64,000 bases of DNA from Gordonia hongkongensis (GCF_023078355.1 NZ_CP095552.1:434001-498000); one strand, 5' to 3'; shown: positions 18,278 through 27,955, counted from the stretch's first letter. Numbers and translations: made by a program. The notes: generated by a model not told the origin, from the letters alone.

Positions 18278-19207
18278 ATGATGTACGTCGTGATTGCCGT
18301 CTTCGTGGTGGTCATGGCGGCGGCCCTCGTCGTCTTAATGGGAATGGCCATCGGCGCGTTCTCGGCGATGTTCTCGGGCATGCGCGACGACCGACGCGCC
18401 CGGAGGTCGGAGGTACGGTTGCGGTCGGGCAACCCGGGCCCGGCGCGGGCACCCCAGGACTCCCCGACGGATCCGTTGGGCGACCTCGCCGACACGCTTC
18501 GACTCGCACAGGCTCGACGCTGGGAGTCGTGTCAGGCAATCCGCGAGCGACTGGACGGCGATTCCACTGACTGTGGGAAGGCCGGTGCCGGCGGGTTCAG
18601 GCTCCGTGCCCTGGACATCTGGTGCGGTCGGTCGCCCGAGGGGATCGACGTCGGATCCGACACCGGCGCACTCGACCGCTTCGCATCCGACCCGATAGGC
18701 CAGATCGCGTGGACGACCGCGGCGGTTGCCGACCGCATCAGTGAACTACCCGCGTGGCGTCTCGACTTCTTCGATCGCCACTCCGTGCGCGTCGACCTGG
18801 GCAGTGAGGTCACCGCAATCGCGAGCGCGGCCGTCGGCCTTCGCGACCAGTTCGCGCTGCTCGGCGAGGCGCCGTCGGGACACCTGGCCGCCGACCCGGA
18901 AGTGGTCTCGACCTTCGCCGACAAATCGTTCCTCCTTTCGGGGCGACTCGACGAACTCGTGCGGCGACTCGAGGCGTTCGCCGGGTACGAGCAGATCGTC
19001 GCGCAGATTCAACATCGCCAGGAGAAGCAAGCGTGGCTCGACCGTGTCGGTGAGATCGACGATTTCGAGCACGCCGTCGCCACCGAATGGGATCGGGCAG
19101 AGGCCGATCGGGTGCGGCACCTGGCCGACGAATCGGATGTGCTGGCCTCGATCTACCTCGATGAGATTGCGCCGCTGGTGAAATCGCTGAAGCGCGATCG
19201 ACTGTAG
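18278..19207 (+). CDS. Membrane-anchored coiled-coil hypothetical protein
   Basis: A 309-residue protein from the ATGATG at 18278. Residues 2-32 form one hydrophobic segment (MYVVIAVFVVVMAAALVVLM), followed by a basic stretch, so it is probably anchored with its bulk in the cytoplasm. The remainder is helical, with LDELVRRLEAFAGYEQIVAQ and QHRQEKQAWLDRVGEIDDFE suggesting coiled coil. There are three Cys (one in a LDIWCGRSPEG segment) and no recognised domain. It is divergent from the hypothetical gene at 18157 and converges on the GNAT gene. Confidence 0.65.
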   Translation: MMYVVIAVFVVVMAAALVVLMGMAIGAFSAMFSGMRDDRRARRSEVRLRSGNPGPARAPQDSPTDPLGDLADTLRLAQARRWESCQAIRERLDGDSTDCGKAGAGGFRLRALDIWCGRSPEGIDVGSDTGALDRFASDPIGQIAWTTAAVADRISELPAWRLDFFDRHSVRVDLGSEVTAIASAAVGLRDQFALLGEAPSGHLAADPEVVSTFADKSFLLSGRLDELVRRLEAFAGYEQIVAQIQHRQEKQAWLDRVGEIDDFEHAVATEWDRAEADRVRHLADESDVLASIYLDEIAPLVKSLKRDRL

Positions 19208-19223
19208 GCTTCTGGCACCGTGA

Positions 19224-19948
19224 TCACTTTGGGGCAGTGACGATCTGGAACAGCACTTCCCGGCGGACGACGAAGCCGAGCTGCTCGTACAGTCGGATTG
19301 CGCCGACGTTGCGGGCATCGGCATGGAGGATCGGAAGATCGCCGCGTGCCCGGATGCGGTGCGCCAGGTCGAGTACGAGTCGTGAGGCGAGTCCGAGGCC
19401 GCGATGGTCGGGGTCCGTGCACACGGCGCTGATCTCGGTGTATCCCGGTAGGCTCAACCGTTCGCCACCCATCGCGATGAGGCGGCCGTTGCGTCGGATC
19501 CGACGTAGGTGCCCATCTCGATGGTCCTCGGCCGGAACGGGCCTGGGCGGGTGAGTCGGACCAGCTCGGTCATCTCGGGCACATCCTCGTGCGCCAGTGT
19601 CACGGCTTCGTCGTCTGGTCGAGTGTCGAGTCCGGCGTCGATCATCTGCACGCCGGGCAGATCCATCGTCGTATCCCATTCGGCGGGAGCTCGATTCGTG
19701 ACCACCGGCAGGAACAGGGAGCCACCCGGACCGACGAGTTGGGCGGCGTCCGACCAGTCTTCCGCGGTGGGGGAGTCGGGCAGAGCCGCCATGGGGCATA
19801 CGTCGGGGTGGTACCGCAGGGCCGCACCGTGGCGCTGCGCGAAGTGGGCATGCGGTCCGGTCAGGGCCGCGAGAGCCGGATTTTCGAGCATCGCGTGACC
19901 TGCGACGCCATGTTCGGATGTTCGTTCGTCGGTGATGCGGTCGGTCAC
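19224..19948 (-). pseudogene. GNAT family N-acetyltransferase, frameshifted as sequenced
   Basis: The N-terminal 150 residues (from GTG 19948, including PRTIEMGTYVG) and the C-terminal 90 residues are in different frames. The C-terminal part contains the acetyl-CoA motif AVCTDPDHRGLGLASRLVLD and the family ending RLYEQLGFVVRREVLFQI. Adding one base at the ggatcc near 19500 joins them as EMGTYVGIRRNGRLIAMGGE and gives one 241-residue FR47-like acetyltransferase. Cytoplasmic; substrate unknown. Either a true one-base deletion or a sequencing error; the pattern of similar breaks in this window favours error. Confidence 0.75.
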
Positions 19949-20128
19949 ACGGTGACGATACGCCCGCGCGGTGGGGGCCGGTGCTCGGGTGTCTTCGCAC
20001 TTCAGGGTCGTCCGCCGAACCCAGGGCGTCCTGGCCCACGCAGCACCGTGACCCGCATCCAGGTCTCGGTGCCAGATAAGGGGACGTCAGGTCGAGGCTT
20101 TGTCGGACCCCTGGGCGAGTATCGACAT

Positions 20129-20673
20129 ATGACTGAATGGATACCGCTGATCGGCGGATTGGCTACTGCGTTGATCGGCGCGCTTGCTGTGACTGTGAAA
20201 GCGCGCGGCGACATGGCTACCAAGGGGAGCTGGGAGAGAATAATGCTGCTGATAGAGATCAGCGAGAAGCTGCCGGAAGGCAACCTGCGTCTTCGGCTCG
20301 ACCAGTACAGGGATGTGCTCGTGCGCGGCGCACTACTGAGTTCCACCCGTGTTCGTGCCCGTTGGTTCTTCTTCTGTTCGTTCCGGGTGGGATCCTCGCT
20401 CTCACCGGCAGCGGTATCGGACTCGCGGGAGTGATAGCCGACGACGCTGCAATGGAGTCGATCGCAATGTCGCTGTTCTGGACCGGTTTCGTAGTCATGT
20501 TGCTTGCGCTGTTCGTTCCGATGGCGCCGCAACTGCCGCCTGGGGCGCCGCGCCGCAAGGCCAACAGCGAATTGATTGAATTCAGAAGACAGGTTCTCGA
20601 GGATTTCCCGAACATCGAATCCGAGAAGGGCCTTTCGATAGCTTCGGATGTCCTCGCGGCGATGAGACGGTAA
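20129..20673 (+). pseudogene. Small membrane protein, frameshifted as sequenced
   Basis: The frame from ATG 20129 encodes MTEWIPLIGGLATALIGALA and an IMLLIEISEKLPEGNLRLRL helix, then loses coherence near 20360. The next frame continues with two membrane segments (VLLLFVPGGILALTGSGIGL and LFWTGFVVMLLALFVPMAPQ) and a soluble tail ending at 20673. One extra base near gccc at 20357-20360 restores a 181-residue protein with three membrane segments. No family recognised. Composition is less GC-rich than neighbouring genes. Confidence 0.55.
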
Positions 20674-20803
20674 GTGGTGTAGCCCAAGAGTCTGAAGTTG
20701 GATCGTTTGATCACTGGATGACGATGCGCCCGGTTGGGTACGCGAGAATCCGATAGCCGACTCGTAGACCAGACGGTCGCCGAGTCCGAGAACTTCGGAG
20801 TCC

Positions 20804-21322
20804 TCAGGTCAGTACGATCTCCACTGGCACCCCGTTGCCGAGGGTGTGTCCGACAGGTGAGCTGGCCCGGACCTTGGCGTGCAGTTCGTCAAGCTTCTCG
20901 CGCGGTGCGTCGGAGTCGAGTGTGACTCTCGCGGTGATGGATTCGAAGCCTGCGTGACCTTCTGCAAGGCCGAGGAACACGTGCAGGTCGAGGTCGCCCT
21001 TCAGGTCGATTCGCAGGTCCTTGAGCTCGATGCCCGCAGTGGTGGCGTTCGCGGCATAGCCGACAGCCAGGCAGTTGCCCAGGGCGCCGAGCAACTGCTC
21101 GACCGGGTTGGGTGCCGTGTCGCCGCAACCGAGGGCGGCGGGCTCATCTGACGCCACAGGCGGGAAGTTTCGAATACGGGCCTCGGATGCGAACGAACCG
21201 GTCCACCGGACGTGCGCGGCCCACGTTGTCTGTGCCTTGGTCGCATCTCCTTGGATCGCTGCGACCACTTGGCCGACGGCGTCGATGTCCACGTCGTTGA
21301 GGCGGGTGGCGGTCTCGGTCAT
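20804..21322 (-). CDS. OsmC family peroxiredoxin-like protein
   Basis: A 172-residue cytoplasmic protein of the OsmC/Ohr superfamily, thiol peroxidases acting on organic hydroperoxides. It has the conserved helix with the second active-site Cys (PVEQLLGALGNCLAVGYAAN, about residues 94-113) and the C-terminal family segment. The first family Cys may be that in ALGCGDTAPNP, which is not at the usual spacing, so full catalytic competence is uncertain. ATG start with a nearby gaaggagc SD. Bases 21323-21576 downstream of its promoter side show no gene, only unremarkable sequence. Confidence 0.82.
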   Translation of the reverse strand: MTETATRLNDVDIDAVGQVVAAIQGDATKAQTTWAAHVRWTGSFASEARIRNFPPVASDEPAALGCGDTAPNPVEQLLGALGNCLAVGYAANATTAGIELKDLRIDLKGDLDLHVFLGLAEGHAGFESITARVTLDSDAPREKLDELHAKVRASSPVGHTLGNGVPVEIVLT

Positions 21323-21576
21323 GGTGCTCCTTCGACGGTCTGGTTGCCGACGAAGCTATCGGGCGCAGCTGAGTACGCCGACAGTCTGCATCACCGTGAG
21401 CGGAACACTTGGATGTTGTCGCAGCCAGGAGCATCCTGCACCACAGGGGTCAGTACCCCCGCGACCGCCAGACCTCAACTCGATGGCCAGACCTCGATCG
21501 AAGTCCAGGAGTCGAGATGAGGTTCGCCGGTGGCCGAGTCACCCAACGGACTGTTGAGCACAGACGCTGCGCCTGT

Positions 21577-21801
21577 CTACCAGGAGATCTCGATCTCCAG
21601 CTCGGACTCCTCGGCGCCCCGTTCGATCTCGATCTTCAACTGCACCGTGTCCGGGATGTCGACGCGCACTGTCTTGTTGTTCTCCACATACGACACTTCG
21701 TTGTGGCGTGCGATCGCGTCGGCGAGTTCGTGAATTCGCTTCGCTGCTTCTTCACGGGTGAGCTGTGTCTTGGTCTTGTGCTCGAACAGTTCGTCGCTCA
21801 T
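21577..21801 (-). CDS. Amphi-Trp domain-containing protein
   Basis: A 74-residue protein starting at ATG 21801. It matches the short amphi-Trp domain: ELFEHKTKTQLTREEAAKRI, a central HNEVSYVENNKTVRVDIPDT strand and a terminal ELEIEISW ending in Trp. The family is small and of unknown function, common in actinobacteria and archaea. It is divergent from the membrane-protein gene at 21970; an AT-rich palindrome lies between them. Confidence 0.78.
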   Translation of the reverse strand: MSDELFEHKTKTQLTREEAAKRIHELADAIARHNEVSYVENNKTVRVDIPDTVQLKIEIERGAEESELEIEISW

Positions 21802-21901
21802 CAGTCCATCTGAGCCCACCGCTGGAGCGCGGTCAAGCGTGTCGCGTGCCGAAGTCGAGAGTTCACCGCAGCTCAATGCGGTGGCAGTGGACGCGTCCAG
21901 T

Positions 21902-21927
21902 ATATTGTTCAGCATGCTGAATAATAT
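21902..21927. promoter_or_regulatory. 26-bp AT-rich palindrome, probable MarR-type operator
   Basis: The core TTCAGCATGCTGAA is a perfect palindrome, and flanking bases extend the symmetry to 26 bp with a single mismatched pair (21907/21922). It stands out as an A/T island in GC-rich sequence, between the amphi-Trp gene and the membrane-protein gene. Size and symmetry resemble MarR/PadR-type operators. No such regulator is encoded nearby. Confidence 0.6.
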
Positions 21928-21973
21928 GGGTGAACGACGCGCCGTGCGTACGGCAGTGGAAGCTCGGGTGTGA
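21926..21973 (+). CDS. 15-codon leader reading frame coupled to the membrane gene
   Basis: ATG at 21926 overlaps the right edge of the palindrome and opens a frame encoding MGERRAVRTAVEARV. Its TGA at 21971-21973 overlaps the GTG start of the next gene in the four bases GTGA (21970-21973), the usual arrangement for translational coupling. It may be a leader peptide or the stub of a lost regulator gene. There is no homology evidence. Confidence 0.35.
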   Translation: MGERRAVRTAVEARV

Positions 21974-22644
21974 GTGTGACACCCGTGGATCAGGTCTCGG
22001 TGCCGCTCGCACTGTTCGACTATGTGCCGGTCGTGCTGGGTGCGGTCGGAGCCTTCCTCGTCGCGCGACGCCTGGGGGCGGCGCTTGCGTACATCGGTGC
22101 CGCGATGATCTTCGCGGGTGGGTTTGCCAAGGCGACGGAGAAGCTCTTGTCGGCCACTGGTATCGCGGACATCCCGAGGCTCGCGGATGCCCTGTTCCCT
22201 GTGATGGGTTGCGGGTTCCTGCTTCTGGCCGCTAGCGCGTGGGGAGTCCGCAATATTGCTCTCGCGGCGCCCGTAGTGGGTGCGGCTGCCATCGGCGTCG
22301 CGGTACCGGATATCGCGGGCCGGTACCTGGTCGGTGTCATCGTCGGAGCCACCGCGCTGTACGCAGCTCTCGCGCGCGACGCATGGCGCGACCGAGATGT
22401 GACGACGGTGGCGTTTCTGGTGGTCTGTCTGGTGGGCACTTACACGTTGGGGCCGTTGGCAGGGCAGGAGCAGACGGTCGCGTTGCAGTGGATCGAGCAG
22501 TCGATCAACACGTTCAGTCAAGGAGCATTCGCTGTCGCGGCCTGGCGTCTGAGCGTCGGATCACGGAACAGAGTCTCGGTTGGGACGTTCGCCGAGGCGC
22601 AGCGAACACGTGTACCGAGACGCGGACCTAGGCGTTCCAGCTGA
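21970..22644 (+). CDS. Multi-pass membrane protein, unknown function
   Basis: A 224-residue protein from the GTG at 21970 with about seven hydrophobic segments, for example LFDYVPVVLGAVGAFLVARR, RLGAALAYIGAAMIFAGGFA and VPDIAGRYLVGVIVGATALY, and a basic C-terminal tail (RVPRRGPRRSS). No family recognised. Its end overlaps the end of the convergent HNH gene by 17 bases. Regulation through the palindrome at 21902-21927 is likely from position. Confidence 0.6.
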   Translation: MSVTPVDQVSVPLALFDYVPVVLGAVGAFLVARRLGAALAYIGAAMIFAGGFAKATEKLLSATGIADIPRLADALFPVMGCGFLLLAASAWGVRNIALAAPVVGAAAIGVAVPDIAGRYLVGVIVGATALYAALARDAWRDRDVTTVAFLVVCLVGTYTLGPLAGQEQTVALQWIEQSINTFSQGAFAVAAWRLSVGSRNRVSVGTFAEAQRTRVPRRGPRRSS

Positions 22645-23466
22645 TGTCGGTCCGCGCCAGTAGCGTGATGGTGTTGCGGTCCAGCCAGATTGGCGTGTTG
22701 ATCGGCTGGGTGGCGTAGAGTCCGCGGCTCGCCGCGACGACGCGGTCGTACTGGCTCGGCCAGTTGATCTCGCTGGCGATGGCGTCGAGCGTGGGCCTCC
22801 CGCGACCAAGGGCGCGCCTCACGTGGGTCGGGGCGGGAAGCCGATCGGACTTGCTGGAGTTGCACACCTGGCAGGCCACCACAAGATTGGTGAGTCCGTC
22901 GATACCTACGCGCGACCAGGGGCGAGCGCCGTGCAGACACCGGGGAACAAGGTCAGCTTGTCGCCGTGTGCGGTAACCACTTTCCGGGAATCGGTCCCCA
23001 TCCAGGAATCGTCGTACAGGAAGCGCGAGTTGATGTCGCCTGATGTCAGGTTCTGGAGTAGTTTCAGCGGATACCTCACCAGCGTGCGCTTGACTGTCGA
23101 GTGTGCGGCGCGATAAGCGTCAGAGTCGTGGGGCCCGCCGACGTAGAGCACTCTCGCCCGTGGCCCCACATTCGACGAGCACAGAGTCGCAACGACATTG
23201 AAGATGACCCCGCGACCGTCAGCGGACTGACGAAGTAGGTGACCGTCGAGCGGTCGCAGCTGTCGCGCGTACAGTTCGATGACCCGGTCGGTCAGGTCGT
23301 CGAGGCTGATGTCGACCTCAGCGTTTGCGTCGGCGGGAACCGACTCGACTGCGAGGTCCAGCAGCGCGACGAGCACGGCCAGCTTGTACGTTGCCGTCCG
23401 CCTGCCGCCCTCGAGAATCGCCACGAGCTTCTGCCCGAGTTCGAGCGGATCGGCGGGCGCGGACAT
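22628..23466 (-). pseudogene. HNH endonuclease-like protein, frameshifted as sequenced
   Basis: The N-terminal 170 residues (from ATG 23466) contain LGQKLVAILEGGRRTATYKL and ARVLYVGGPHDSDAYRA.., then stop early at 22906. The next frame continues GARPWSRVGIDGLTNLVVAC, then QVCNSSKSD, the NLV-C-x2-CN-x2-K core of an HNH nuclease, and ends with a helical region. Adding one base in the gggg run at 22942-22945 joins the two and gives 279 residues. It starts 10 bases after the nucleotidase gene in an apparent three-gene operon. DNA cleavage is expected from the HNH core; the target is unknown. Confidence 0.65.
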
Positions 23467-23476
23467 GGGGTCGAGT

Positions 23477-23956
23477 CTATGTCGCTGCCAGCGGACGCAT
23501 GTGCGCGACGACCTTCTCCCAGTTCTCGTAGTCCGGCTGCCCGAAGTGGATGTGCTCGCCCTGGAATTGCTCGACCCCACGCGCGGTCCGGTCGTCGATG
23601 ATGTAATGGCCGAGATTCAGATTCTTGTGATGCGAGAGAATCAGGCGTTTGTAGGCGGGCGAGTCTTCGCCTCGACCGAAATGCAACTTCACCCAGAGCA
23701 GTTTCTCGGTCCAGGCCAGCGGATTGTCCCACGGTGCGGTGGACAGGATGTAGGTGTCGAACAGCCCGGACAATTCGTGAAACGCTTCGATGGCGCCGGG
23801 CATCGGCTCCATCAACGAGAAGATTCCCGGGACGTCATCGAGGTCGCCGTGGAACCGCTGCTGCTCGGCCTCGCTCAGTTTCGCGATGCCGGACTCGAAG
23901 TCGACGAGAGTGTTGTCCATGTCGATGTAGAGGACTTTCTTGGAAGGTGTGCTCAT
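23477..23956 (-). CDS. 5'(3')-deoxyribonucleotidase-like HAD phosphatase
   Basis: A 159-residue cytoplasmic protein starting at ATG 23956 behind a strong AGGAGG. It carries HAD motif I DMDNTLVDF at residues 13-21, motif II near LSTAPWDNPLAW, and the motif III/IV region KRLILSHHKNLNLGHYIIDD with the final acidic pair. The family (NT5C type) dephosphorylates deoxynucleoside monophosphates, which would lower dNMP pools. The gene sits between a TY-chaperone-like gene (60 bases upstream) and an HNH nuclease gene (10 bases downstream). Confidence 0.8.
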   Translation of the reverse strand: MSTPSKKVLYIDMDNTLVDFESGIAKLSEAEQQRFHGDLDDVPGIFSLMEPMPGAIEAFHELSGLFDTYILSTAPWDNPLAWTEKLLWVKLHFGRGEDSPAYKRLILSHHKNLNLGHYIIDDRTARGVEQFQGEHIHFGQPDYENWEKVVAHMRPLAAT

Positions 23957-24016
23957 GGTTCCTCCTGTGGTGAGAATTGAACTGTCACATCGAGAGTGGG
24001 TCGCAGTCCCCGAGCG

Positions 24017-24898
24017 TCAGTCACTGTTGTGCTGGAGCCGCGGCTGCAGGTTGACGATCCTGTCACCGGCGGGCCTACCCCGTCGAACGGTCTGTAACCG
24101 TGGGGCCGGGTGAAGCCGGTCGTGGAGTCGGGGCAGCCCGTTGTCGACGAAGTCGAACCACTGGTAGAGCCCCGTGAACAGATGGTCGCGTCCGAAGCAG
24201 CGGGCGTCGACGCGTCGAACAGCCCAAAGGTCGGTTCCGTCGAGGACGAACTCGACGGTGGGGTAGTCACCCGCGAGATCGTCGAGTAGGCCCTGAGTGA
24301 ATCGCGGGCGCCTGACGTCCGATTCGAGGTGCCCGAAGATGTCGATGCACGGAGCGTCAAGGGAGATGCCGATCGACGACGTGAAATGCGCTGTAGGAAG
24401 TGCGATGGTGGCGTCGGAACGGATGGGGAAGGACCCGCCGCAGAAGGTGGCGAGTTCGTCGCGGATCAGCAGGCGGAACCGATCCGGTCCGAGATTTTCG
24501 GGGTCGATCACCGGCGCGCGGTCTGGACGGGGCCGACCGACATCACAGATGAAGCTGGGATCCGGGACGTTCCAGACTTCGCGCAGCGTCTGCGCGGCGA
24601 TCTCCGCCAAGGCGGCGGGTCCCTGGTGCCGTTCGCAGGTCAAGCGCCCGTCAGTTCGTTTCCGCCAACCGGACGTTCGAATGAGATCGTCCAAACCGGT
24701 TGTCTCACAGGCGATGGTGGCGTGCAATGACCCGTGTCTCCGCCGGCCGAATCGCAGAGCGAAGCGGAGGCCGGTGTTTTCCGTCGGCATGACGAAGACG
24801 ATGTCGTCGAGTTCCATCGTTGCCAGCCGAGCTGTCAGCGTGCGTTCGAAGTGAGCCCACGCCGTTTCTACGGCTGCCTCGAAGGTGTCCTTGGCCAT
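24017..24898 (-). CDS. Probable TY-chaperone (YbjN/CesT-like) protein
   Basis: A 293-residue protein from the ATG at 24898, with AAGGAG in front. The first 120 residues (AWAHFERTLTARLATMELDD, GLRFALRFGRRRHGSLHATI and DDLIRTSGW) follow the outline of the TY-Chap (YopN/CesT/YbjN peptide-binding chaperone) domains common in actinobacteria. A similar second unit may start near residue 135 (RFRLLIRDELATFCGGSFPI). Assignment is by pattern only. It is the first gene of the operon with the nucleotidase and HNH genes. The region 24899-25152 upstream has no gene and holds the divergent promoters for this operon and the AddB-like gene. Confidence 0.45.
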   Translation of the reverse strand: MAKDTFEAAVETAWAHFERTLTARLATMELDDIVFVMPTENTGLRFALRFGRRRHGSLHATIACETTGLDDLIRTSGWRKRTDGRLTCERHQGPAALAEIAAQTLREVWNVPDPSFICDVGRPRPDRAPVIDPENLGPDRFRLLIRDELATFCGGSFPIRSDATIALPTAHFTSSIGISLDAPCIDIFGHLESDVRRPRFTQGLLDDLAGDYPTVEFVLDGTDLWAVRRVDARCFGRDHLFTGLYQWFDFVDNGLPRLHDRLHPAPRLQTVRRGRPAGDRIVNLQPRLQHNSD

Positions 24899-25152
24899 GG
24901 TTGTCTCCTTTCCGGCCACGTTCGACCTCGACGAGGACCCGAACGCGGGCGAGCTGGGGAGTGCTCTCGAATGGGAGCGGTGAGATGGTCCGCGCCGTAG
25001 CCGGCGCAGGATCACTTGACGCCCTCAGGATAGAACGCAGGTCCGACACTCTGTAGCCGGACATCGCGGAGAGGCTCTCGACCGAGAGCACCACGACCCA
25101 CCGGTCAGTCCAACATCGATGATGTGTCAGACGGACCAGGCATCATGACCCC

Positions 25153-27954
25153 ATGCCCCCGATCGACCTCCTGGCCGAAGCTGTTATGCGGATGAAAGCT
25201 GGTGCGCCACTCGCCAAGGTCAGTGTCGTCGTGCCCGACCACGGCTCCGGACGGGATGTCCTCCACAGTCTGGCTCGAGCAGGGTCCGTGGCCAGCACTA
25301 GCGTTCTCACGCTTCAGCAAGTCGTCTCGAATCTCGCGGGTCCAACTCTCGCACCTCGCCTGGCACTCGCATATCCACTGCTGGAAGCCGCGATTGCGCG
25401 AGTCCTCGCCGACGTCCCGGGAGTCTTCACCGACGTCGCCGACCAATCCATCACGGCGCAAGCCCTCGCCGGCGCGGCTTGGGAACTCACCGCAATCGAC
25501 GAGCCGCGGGTGGACTCACCGACGCCCCTGGTCGCCGACCTCCTCCGCGTATATCGCGCAGCGATCGAGCGTCTGATCACCAGGTACTACCTCCCGCACG
25601 AGGCGTATGCGATTGCAGTTGAACGTCTGGCCGACCTCGGCGCGGTGATCGTCTACCACCCTGTCAGCAGGACCCGCGCCGAGCAGAAGCTCCTGCGTGC
25701 ACTCCAACAACACGGTGAGACCGTCGAACAGGCGGTCACCGTCTCGCCAACCCGGATCATCCACACCTCTGACGCCGACGACGAGGTCAGAGCCGTTGTC
25801 CGCCTCGTGCGCAAGCATCTGGCCGGGGGCACACCCGGCCACCGCATCGGCGTCTTCTACGGCAGCGATGACCCATACCTACCACTGCTCCACGAACACC
25901 TCACCGCCGGTCACATCGCCTTCACCGGGCCCGAATGCCACACGCTCGTCGACAGACCCACCGGCCGTGCACTACTCGGGCTGCTCAAGCTCGACCTCGA
26001 CGGGATGCCGCGCCGCGAACTCTTCACCCTCCTCGCCGGGGGTGCAGTCCGGCGCCCCGAAATCGACGACGACCCGATCTCGCAACGTCGGCTCGAACGC
26101 CTCACCCGCGAGGACGAACCCATCGTCGGCGGCGCCGACTGGGAACGACTCACCCGTGTCGGTGCACATGAAGAGCATCATGCGATGGCCGTAGCGCTGT
26201 ACACGTACGTCAGACAGCTGCAAGCCGACCTGCACGCCATCGTCGAAGCGCCCGACTGGACCACCGCGGCCGGACGGCTGGTTGCACTGGTCGACCGCTA
26301 CTTCCGTACACCCACGCGCGAGGTCGCTGCGGCCGACTTTGCCACTACCCGGGCCGACTGCATCAGCCTTGCCGGCATGGACGGCATCGCACCGCCGCCG
26401 AACGCTGCGCGCGTTCTGGATGCGGTCAGCGTGCGCCTGACTGCGCACCGAACAATGCATGGAGACTCCGGCGCAGGCGTGACCATCGGACCGATCGCCG
26501 CGGGCGCCGGGCGCGACCTGGACGTCAGTGTCGTCATGGGCAGCGCTGAAGGGATCATCCCCGCACCCCGCCGCGACGATCCGCTGCTACCTGCAGAACT
26601 CACCGGCATCACCGCCCGCGAGCGTATGGAACGGCAACGTATCGCCTTCGCGAGTGCGGTCAGCACAGGGCGCACGGAACGGATCGTCACGTTCCCCCGC
26701 GGCAACCTGCGCGGTGGCGCGGAGAGGGTGCCGTCACGATGGCTCATCCCGGCGATGGGCGGACTGGCCGGTCGTGACGTCAATGTCGTGAACTGGCAAC
26801 GCGAAACCGAGAACGTGGAGCCGATCGTCGCGGTCGAATCTTTCGACGTCGCCGCCCAGCGCGCCGACGACCGAATAGGTGCATCAGCCGCATCCGACAC
26901 CGAATGGCGGCTCCGCGAGCTCGCAGCCGTCCCCGCCGATCAACGCCGCGGCGCCCTCGACGACCCGATCATCAACCTCGGCATGAACCTGCGCAGCGAC
27001 CGCCTGAACGGCCGCTTCACCCGGTTCAACGGCAACCTGTCGACGGTCAAGGAGCTGATCACCACCTTCGACCGCCCGGTGTCGCCGACCGGTCTCGAAC
27101 TCTGGGTGCAAAGTCCCTATCAGTACTTCCTCGAACACATTCTGCAGCTCCGTGCGCTGGGCGACCCCGACGAGGTCGCCCAGATCGACGCCCTCACCCG
27201 CGGCACTCTCATTCACACGATCCTCGAGCGCTACGTTCTCGACACCATCGACGGCGCCGAACTGGACCTCGCCCGTCTGCACCTCGTCGCCCATGAGGTA
27301 CTCGACGAAGCGCAGGCCAACAGTCCCGGCTGGCTCGAGCAACTGTGGGCCAAAGACCGCGGCATCATGCTCCGCGATCTCGCCGACTGGCACAAGCACA
27401 ACCGCGCCGACCAAGACGATGGCTGGCGCCCGACGCACGCTGAACAGACATTCGGCACCGACTCGGCAGCCGAGGTGTCACTGGCGCTCGGCGACAACAG
27501 AATCCGCTTCCGCGGCCAGATCGATCGCATCGACCGACACAGCGGCGGCCGCATCCGCGTCACCGACTACAAGACCGGCAAGGGTGACAAGTACAAGGAC
27601 CTTTCCGACGTCGCTCCCACCAATTCGGGGCTACAGTTCCAGCTCCCCGTCTACGGACTGTTCGCCCGCACGCTAGGAGCCGACGTCGAGGCCCGGTACT
27701 GGTTCGTGACCTCCACAGGCAAGTTCGCCTCCATCGGCTATCCCGTCACCGACGACGTCATCGCGACCCTGATCGACGACATGGCCCTCGTCCACCGCTC
27801 GATTCTCGCCGGCCACTTCCCGCCCAAGGTCGAGGACACACACTGGGAGCTGCCGGTCATCGACCTCCTCGGCCGCGCCGGACTCCGCCGTGCCTGGGCT
27901 GCGTTGGAGGACGTTGACGAAATCGCCGACTATGTACGGAAGTACGGAGGCTGA
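25153..27954 (+). CDS. AddB-like PD-(D/E)XK nuclease subunit
   Basis: A 933-residue protein. The N-terminus (KVSVVVPDHGSGRDVLHSLA) has the place but not the sequence of a Walker A motif, as in AddB-type inactivated helicases. The middle contains GRDLDVSVVMGSAEGIIPAP, a degenerate motif III-like segment. From about residue 643 comes the RecB-family nuclease region: TGLELWVQSPYQYFLEHILQ, GTLIHTILERYV and RVTDYKTGKG (about 803). Expected role: with the adjacent helicase, resection of double-stranded DNA ends. The helicase gene starts one base after its stop. It is not the usual mycobacterial AdnA/AdnB, where both subunits have helicase motifs. Confidence 0.75.
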   Translation: MPPIDLLAEAVMRMKAGAPLAKVSVVVPDHGSGRDVLHSLARAGSVASTSVLTLQQVVSNLAGPTLAPRLALAYPLLEAAIARVLADVPGVFTDVADQSITAQALAGAAWELTAIDEPRVDSPTPLVADLLRVYRAAIERLITRYYLPHEAYAIAVERLADLGAVIVYHPVSRTRAEQKLLRALQQHGETVEQAVTVSPTRIIHTSDADDEVRAVVRLVRKHLAGGTPGHRIGVFYGSDDPYLPLLHEHLTAGHIAFTGPECHTLVDRPTGRALLGLLKLDLDGMPRRELFTLLAGGAVRRPEIDDDPISQRRLERLTREDEPIVGGADWERLTRVGAHEEHHAMAVALYTYVRQLQADLHAIVEAPDWTTAAGRLVALVDRYFRTPTREVAAADFATTRADCISLAGMDGIAPPPNAARVLDAVSVRLTAHRTMHGDSGAGVTIGPIAAGAGRDLDVSVVMGSAEGIIPAPRRDDPLLPAELTGITARERMERQRIAFASAVSTGRTERIVTFPRGNLRGGAERVPSRWLIPAMGGLAGRDVNVVNWQRETENVEPIVAVESFDVAAQRADDRIGASAASDTEWRLRELAAVPADQRRGALDDPIINLGMNLRSDRLNGRFTRFNGNLSTVKELITTFDRPVSPTGLELWVQSPYQYFLEHILQLRALGDPDEVAQIDALTRGTLIHTILERYVLDTIDGAELDLARLHLVAHEVLDEAQANSPGWLEQLWAKDRGIMLRDLADWHKHNRADQDDGWRPTHAEQTFGTDSAAEVSLALGDNRIRFRGQIDRIDRHSGGRIRVTDYKTGKGDKYKDLSDVAPTNSGLQFQLPVYGLFARTLGADVEARYWFVTSTGKFASIGYPVTDDVIATLIDDMALVHRSILAGHFPPKVEDTHWELPVIDLLGRAGLRRAWAALEDVDEIADYVRKYGG

Positions 27955-27955
27955 C

